Assembly: GCA_036271315.1 (NCBI GenBank)
Contig: DATBAV010000003.1
Coordinates: 86,216 to 150,215 of the forward strand
Length of the DNA: 64,000 bases
DNA from: VRUE01 sp036271315
GTDB taxonomy: Bacteria > Actinomycetota > Thermoleophilia > Solirubrobacterales > 70-9
Reading direction: 5' to 3'
A program made the position numbers and the translations under genes. Shown in pieces: positions 59,682 to 64,000 of this stretch. Each line of letters starts with the position of its first letter. Position 1 is the first letter of the stretch. A model generated the notes under the pieces. It saw only the letters and a list, made by a program, of their open reading frames with translations. It ran no database searches and was not told the origin of the DNA.

Positions 59682-61278
59682 CGACCCGCTCCAGGTCGAC
59701 GCGCCCCCGCGCCGCAGCGACCTCGCCCACCCGGACGGATATCGGATCGCCGAGGCGCAGCGTCGCACCCGACTCCCGTCCGACGAGAGCGGTCTCGGTC
59801 TCGTTCAGCTCGAAGCGCTCCTCGCCCATCGTCCGCGCCGGCAGAAATCCCTCGTAGACGTCGCCGAGCTCGCCGCCGAAACGGACGAAGGCACCGGCCC
59901 GGATCGCCCCCGAGACCTCGCCCTCGAACTCGGCCTCCTCGCCGCGCTCGGCGAGCTCGCGCTGCAACAGGTAGGCGGCGCAGATGTCGTCGGCATCGCG
60001 CTCGACCCGGGCCGACTCGCGCTCGCACTCGCTGCTGTGCCAGGCCACCTCGCGCGCCTCGGCCGCCCGCGGCGCCTCCTCCCCCTCCCCTAGCGCCGCC
60101 AACAGCGCCCGGTGGATGAGCAGGTCCGGGTAACGCCGGATCGGCGAGGTGAAGTGGCAGTAGGCGGGGCTGCCGAGCCCGGCGTGACCGCTGTTGCGGT
60201 CGCTGTAGGAGGCTTGCATCAGGGAACGGAGCACGAGCGATGTATACGCCTCCCGGCCGTGCCCGCGCCGCGCCGCCTCCTCGACCACGAGCCGGCTCGC
60301 CTGCGCCGCAACCTGACCGGCCTGGGCGGGGGCCAGCCCCTGACCCAGGGGCGGCGTTGGCGCGCCGAGCGCTTGCAGCTGCTCGACCAGGCGCTCGACC
60401 CGGGCCGGATCGGGCTGGGCATGCACCCGGTAGACCGCCGGCACGCGCTTGCGCTCGAGCAACTGGGCCACCTGTTCGTTGGCGAGGATCATCAGCCGCT
60501 CGATCAAGCTGTGCGACTCGGTCTGGGCAACCGAGCGAGCGGCGACGACGTTGCCGGCCGCGTCGAAGCGGAACTCCGGCTCGCTCGAATCGACATCGAG
60601 GCTGGTCGCGCCCCGCCGCTCGCCCAACGACGCCGCCGCCTGGCGCGCCAGCGCCAGCGGCTCGGCCACAACATCGGGGGCGCTCTCGCGGCCGGCGAAG
60701 ACGCGGTCGAGCTGGTCGTAGTCGAGGCGCGCCCGCGAGCGGATGCGGCTGCGATAGAAGCTGGCCAGACGGGGCTTGCCGCTAGGGCTGAGCTCGATCT
60801 CGGCGCTCACCGCCAGACGCTCGACGTCGGGGACGAGGCTGCAGGCGTCCTCGCTCAGCGCCCGCGGCAGCATCGGCTCGACCGCGCCCGGCGCGTAGGT
60901 GCTGTTGGCGCGCTGGCGCGCCTCGAGATCGAGCGGAGTCCCCGGCCGCACGTGGGCGGCGACGTCGGCGATGTGGACCCAAAGGCGCAGGCCGTCCTCC
61001 TCGCGCCGGGCGGAAATCGCGTCGTCGAAATCACGCGCCGTCGCCGGGTCGATCGTGAAGGTGGGCAGATCGGTCAGGTCGCGGCGGCGAATCTCGCTGT
61101 CGGCGGCAGCATCGGCGGCCCGCCCCGCTTCGACCTCCAGCGCCGCAGGGAAGCCACGACCTTCCAGCCGCTCGTCGAGCAGAGCGTCGATCGCCTCGCG
61201 CGCGTTTTTCGGCTCCCTGCGCCGCCGGCCACGCGCCCGCTGCCGCTCGCGGTAGTAGCGCCAGTCGCGCTTGCTCAC
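59674..61278 (-). CDS. rnr: RNase R/RNase II family exoribonuclease (short form)
   Basis: A 3-to-5 exonuclease that with tmRNA-SmpB degrades faulty mRNA. The 534-residue protein has the RNB signature TIDPATARDFDDAISA, catalytic aspartates in that motif, RANSTYAPGAVEPMLP, and AYCHFTSPIRRYPDLLIHRAL, then a C-terminal S1 domain (about 440-530, GEVSGAIRAGAFVRF). The N-terminal cold-shock domains of E. coli RNase R (813 residues) are missing; the GTG at 61278 overlaps the protease stop by 4 bases, so they are truly absent here. Confidence 0.92.
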   Translation of the reverse strand: MSKRDWRYYRERQRARGRRRREPKNAREAIDALLDERLEGRGFPAALEVEAGRAADAAADSEIRRRDLTDLPTFTIDPATARDFDDAISARREEDGLRLWVHIADVAAHVRPGTPLDLEARQRANSTYAPGAVEPMLPRALSEDACSLVPDVERLAVSAEIELSPSGKPRLASFYRSRIRSRARLDYDQLDRVFAGRESAPDVVAEPLALARQAAASLGERRGATSLDVDSSEPEFRFDAAGNVVAARSVAQTESHSLIERLMILANEQVAQLLERKRVPAVYRVHAQPDPARVERLVEQLQALGAPTPPLGQGLAPAQAGQVAAQASRLVVEEAARRGHGREAYTSLVLRSLMQASYSDRNSGHAGLGSPAYCHFTSPIRRYPDLLIHRALLAALGEGEEAPRAAEAREVAWHSSECERESARVERDADDICAAYLLQRELAERGEEAEFEGEVSGAIRAGAFVRFGGELGDVYEGFLPARTMGEERFELNETETALVGRESGATLRLGDPISVRVGEVAAARGRVDLERVDG

Positions 61279-62456
61279 TGCCCAGCCACGACTGAGAGCG
61301 CGCGTTCGAGCGCCTCGTCGCGCGGCGTCTGCAAGTTGTCGCGGGCCTTCACATCGGGGTGGATACCGTGGCTCTGGGCGAGGTTGACGCCGTCGGGCGT
61401 GAAGTACTCGCCGATCGTCAACTTCAGGGCGCCGCCGTTGGAGAGGCCGATCTCCTGCTGGAAGACACCCTTGCCGTAGGAACGGGTGCCGACGACCGTG
61501 GCGCCCGCGTCGTCGGCGAGCGCGGCGGTAAGGATCTCCGCCGCGGAGGCGGTGTTGGGGTCGATCAGGACGACCATCGGCAGCTTCGGCAGGTTGTCGC
61601 CGACGGTCTTGTAGACGGCGTGGCCCTGGGTGCGCGAGTCGGTGCTCACCACGACTTCGTCGTCGGGCAGGAAGACGCTGGCGCTGAGCACCGCCTCCTC
61701 GAGCAAGCCGCCGCCGTTGCCGCGCAGGTCAAGCACGATCCCTTCGGCCCCTTCTTTTTGCACTTTTTCGACGGCTTCGCGCAGCAGCGCGTGGACGCCT
61801 TCGCTGAAGGAGACCATGCCGACGTAGCCGATCTTGCGGCCGTGGACTTCCTTGATCTTGCTGGTCACCACCGGCAGGGCGATCTGAGCGCGGGTGACCT
61901 CGATCTCGTCGACCTTGCCTTTCCCCTTGGCCTTCACCCCGATCGTCACCTGAGAGCCGTCCGGGCCTTTGATCTTTTCGGTCGAGACCTGGCTGTTCTC
62001 GCCGGCGATCGAGTCGCCGTTGACCGAGACGACCACGTCGCCTGGCTTAATCCCGGCTTCGGAGGCCGGCGATTTGGGGAAGACGGTGTCGACCCGCAGG
62101 CCCGCTTTGACTTCGGTGACGGTCAGGCCGATGCCGGAGAAGTGGCCGGAGATCTCCTCGTTGAAGCTGTCCAGCGCTTCCGGGGAGAAGTAGTCGGAGA
62201 AGCGGTCGTGGTGGCGGCGGCGCAGCTCGCGGACCATGCCCTGCAGCGAGGAGTTGGTCAGCTCGGTCGAGCCGACCGAGCGGAAGTAGTTGTCCTCGAT
62301 CAGTTCGGTGGCTTCCAGATTGAGCCCGGCGGAGTCGTCGACGAAGCGGTCGCGGACGAATTCGGGCAGCTTGCCGGGGTGTCCGCCGAGCCAGATCCCG
62401 GCGCAGAGAACGACGATCAGGGCGGCCACCAGGGCCGCGATCTTCGCCGCGCTCAC
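61275..62456 (-). CDS. C-terminal processing peptidase (S41, with PDZ domain)
   Basis: A 393-residue membrane-anchored protease. One N-terminal helix (about 7-25) exports the rest. A PDZ domain (about 100-190, GIGLTVTEVKAGLRVDTVFPKSPA...GIKPGDVV) is followed by the S41 catalytic domain: SFSEGVHALLREAVEKV, GIVLDLRGNGGGLLEEAV, and VVLIDPNTASAAEILTAAL with the catalytic Ser, and a Lys in SYGKGVFQQEI. It may trim envelope proteins near FtsEX. GTG start at 62456; coupled to RNase R by a 4-base overlap. Confidence 0.94.
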   Translation of the reverse strand: MSAAKIAALVAALIVVLCAGIWLGGHPGKLPEFVRDRFVDDSAGLNLEATELIEDNYFRSVGSTELTNSSLQGMVRELRRRHHDRFSDYFSPEALDSFNEEISGHFSGIGLTVTEVKAGLRVDTVFPKSPASEAGIKPGDVVVSVNGDSIAGENSQVSTEKIKGPDGSQVTIGVKAKGKGKVDEIEVTRAQIALPVVTSKIKEVHGRKIGYVGMVSFSEGVHALLREAVEKVQKEGAEGIVLDLRGNGGGLLEEAVLSASVFLPDDEVVVSTDSRTQGHAVYKTVGDNLPKLPMVVLIDPNTASAAEILTAALADDAGATVVGTRSYGKGVFQQEIGLSNGGALKLTIGEYFTPDGVNLAQSHGIHPDVKARDNLQTPRDEALERALSVVAGQ

Positions 62457-62484
62457 CCGGTGCTCAGATGAGTGGCTTCCACAT

Positions 62485-63402
62485 CTACACCTTCAGAAAG
62501 CGACGCAGGGTGACGCCGGAGCCAACCGCGGAGACCAGCACCGAGGCGGCGAAGAGGATCGCCACCAGGGCGGGGAAGGAGAGGGTGCTGTTGTTCTGCG
62601 CCGCGAGAAAGGAGAAGGTGTCGCTCAGCGGGTCGACGATCGTGATCTTGCCCAGCCACAGGATAAGTATGGCGATCAGGCCACCCGCGAAGCCGACGAC
62701 GACGCCCTCGATCATGAAGGGCCAGCGGATGAACCAGCGAGTCGCGCCGACCAGCCGCATCACCTCGACCTCGCGGCGGCGGGTGTAGATCGAGAGCCGG
62801 ATCGTGTTGCCGACCAGCATCAGCGAGGCGAGGATCAGCAGCGCGGTGATCACGGTCAGCACGATCTTCAGCGCGCTGGTCACCTGCTCGATCTGCTGGG
62901 ACTCCTGCTGGCGATCAAAGACGTCCTGGATGATCGGCGAGATCGGCTTCGGCTTGCCGTTCGGGCCCGGCGGCGTGACCGCCGCGCGCACCGCGTCGAG
63001 GTTGCTCGCGTCATCGGCCTTGATCTGGAAGTTGGCCGGCAGTGGATTGTCGTGCAGCTGGGCGAGCAGGTCTTCGCTCTTGTTCTTGCCAAGGTCCTTT
63101 TCGAGTTCGATCAGGGCTTTGCTCTTGCTGATGAAGGTGACCGAGGCGACGTGCGGGATCGCCTTGAGCTTGTCTTCGAGAGCCCCGATTTCGCCCTGCG
63201 TGGCGTCGTCGTAGAGCGCCACCCGGAACTCGAGGCTTTCGCGCACCGATTCGCTCTTCGCCTGCGTCGTCTGGAAGACCGGGATTAGCACGCCGAGCAG
63301 GATCACGGTGGTAACCGTGGTGACGATCGCTGCCATGCTCGGGGCGCCGTTGCGGCGCAGCGCGCGGAATGCCTCTTGGGTGAAGAAGAAGAATCGCGAC
63401 AT
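62485..63402 (-). CDS. ftsX: Cell division protein FtsX
   Basis: The membrane partner of FtsE, which activates septal wall hydrolases. The 305-residue protein has a cytoplasmic start (MSRFFFFTQEAFRALRRNGA), TM1 (about 22-45), a large outside domain (about 50-180; KSKALIELEKDLGKNKSEDLL), and three further helices, with RRREVEVMRLVGATRWFIRWPF in the cytoplasmic loop. The ATG is next to the ftsE stop. In the outside loop Glu is coded by GAA, elsewhere by GAG. In actinobacteria FtsX acts with RipC-type hydrolases. Confidence 0.95.
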   Translation of the reverse strand: MSRFFFFTQEAFRALRRNGAPSMAAIVTTVTTVILLGVLIPVFQTTQAKSESVRESLEFRVALYDDATQGEIGALEDKLKAIPHVASVTFISKSKALIELEKDLGKNKSEDLLAQLHDNPLPANFQIKADDASNLDAVRAAVTPPGPNGKPKPISPIIQDVFDRQQESQQIEQVTSALKIVLTVITALLILASLMLVGNTIRLSIYTRRREVEVMRLVGATRWFIRWPFMIEGVVVGFAGGLIAILILWLGKITIVDPLSDTFSFLAAQNNSTLSFPALVAILFAASVLVSAVGSGVTLRRFLKV

Positions 63403-64000
63403 CTAGATCAGCGCGTCGTGTCCGTTGGTCTGGCCCTCGGGGGCGACGCCCATCTCGGCCCGCATGCGCACGCCGAACTCGGTCGTCGACTCCTCGGTGT
63501 AGCCACCGCTGACCTCGTCGCGAACGACGCGGCCCTCATAGAGCTCGATCACGCGGCGGCGCATGTTGTCGACCATCTCGCGGTCGTGGGTGACGACGAC
63601 GACGGTGGTGCCGGTCTTGTTGATCCGGTAGAGCAGCTGCATGATCCCGATCGAGGTGACCGGGTCGAGGTTGCCCGAGGGCTCGTCGGCCAGCATGAGC
63701 GGCGGGTGGTTGACGAAGGCGCGGGCCACCGCGACGCGCTGCTGCTCGCCGCCCGACAGCTGGTCGGGGTAGTTGTGCAGCTTGGTCGAGAGGCCGACCA
63801 GGCGCAGCGTCGCCGGCACCTGCTCGCGGACTTCGGCGCGGCTGGCGCCGATCACCTGGAGCGCGTAGGCGACGTTGTCGTAGACGGTCCGGTTCGGGAG
63901 CAGCTTGAAGTCCTGGAAGACCGTGCCGATGTTGCGCCGCAGCTGCGGGACCTTCTTGTCGGGCATCTCGGCGATGTCGCGGCCGGCGATGCGGACGCTG
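63403..64000 (-). CDS. ftsE: Cell division ATP-binding protein FtsE (5-prime end outside window)
   Basis: The C-terminal about 199 residues are seen; the Walker A region lies beyond the right edge. Visible motifs are IAEMPDKKVPQLRRNIGTVFQDFKLLPNRTVYDNV, signature LSGGEQQRVAVARAFVN, Walker B LMLADEPSGNLDP and VVVTHDREMVDNMRRRVIEL, all FtsE-typical. A 20-residue C-terminal tail (MRAEMGVAPEGQTNGHDALI) is extra. It forms the FtsEX complex with the next gene, whose ATG follows the stop directly. Confidence 0.95.
   Translation of the reverse strand, partial: SVRIAGRDIAEMPDKKVPQLRRNIGTVFQDFKLLPNRTVYDNVAYALQVIGASRAEVREQVPATLRLVGLSTKLHNYPDQLSGGEQQRVAVARAFVNHPPLMLADEPSGNLDPVTSIGIMQLLYRINKTGTTVVVVTHDREMVDNMRRRVIELYEGRVVRDEVSGGYTEESTTEFGVRMRAEMGVAPEGQTNGHDALI

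Noticed and set aside
60112..61479. Long open frame on the plus strand opposite RNase R
   Set aside because: It is a by-product of GC3 bias in the conserved minus-strand gene. Its translation is rich in Ala/Arg/Gly with no domain, and the same holds for long frames opposite uvrC (13871-15838), ABC-F (52027-53367) and others.

Overview
The window reads as chromosome from a high-G+C actinobacterium, most likely class Thermoleophilia (Solirubrobacterales or close). This rests on very strong GC3 bias in every core gene, GTG/TTG starts, an actinobacterial-style Rpf transglycosylase, and secreted proteins ending in the 'cysteine-pair, HTFRV, DAAGN' Ig-like domain common in that class. No marker gives a species. 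Nearly all the sequence is coding, and no stretch over 300 bases lacks a gene or RNA.

Layout. 0-6 kb: a cut ParA/MinD-type ATPase, argS, a metallophosphoesterase, a Glu/Lys-rich lipoprotein with a membrane Ser/Thr kinase, and tgt. 6-16 kb: an all-minus-strand glycolysis block (gap-pgk-tpiA-gpmI) downstream of uvrC-rapZ; an ABC-2 exporter and a VOC protein sit where yvcK-whiA usually lie. 16-27 kb: an accessory stretch with a cupredoxin lipoprotein, SRPBCC, GNAT, HNH and MaoC proteins, a Ca-binding-repeat secreted protein, a triple-domain TadG/VanY/transglycosylase, a PF03640-like protein, a VapBC-type pair and a reduced TadE-like cluster. 27-43 kb: a phosphate and polyphosphate region, with pit and its DUF47 partner, ppk, then a response regulator, a stand-alone winged helix, pstSCAB, phoU, ppx and a CHAD domain split over two genes. 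A PHP-glycosyltransferase fusion and a SIR2-like protein with a GAF-like tail are embedded here. 43-55 kb: uppP, an HD hydrolase, a sedolisin protease, an Rpf-type transglycosylase, purU, a P450, ABC-F, OsmC, a metallo-beta-lactamase-fold protein and DUF1697. 55-64 kb: tmRNA, a disulfide-reductase-like flavoprotein, an HhH membrane protein, smpB, RNase R, a C-terminal protease, ftsX and ftsE.

How the genes work together. Pst and Pit import phosphate. PhoU, the response regulator and the small winged helix would sense and control it. Ppk, Ppx and the CHAD proteins would make, degrade and bind polyphosphate. 11-bp-period TTCAC-type repeats stand before the response regulator, pstS and the PHP-glycosyltransferase, suggesting one Pho regulon and possibly phosphate-sparing lipid remodelling. 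tmRNA, SmpB and RNase R form the ribosome rescue set; FtsEX, the protease, Rpf and the TadG/VanY/SLT protein act on the wall.

Three sequence-level themes stand out. Long, mostly perfect inverted repeats sit in many gene junctions, often touching a stop codon and twice covering a start codon. Glu codons switch from GAG to GAA in exported protein segments, even inside single genes. Several architectures are unusual: SIR2-GAF-like, PHP-GT4, TadG-VanY-SLT, split CHAD and membrane-anchored HhH.
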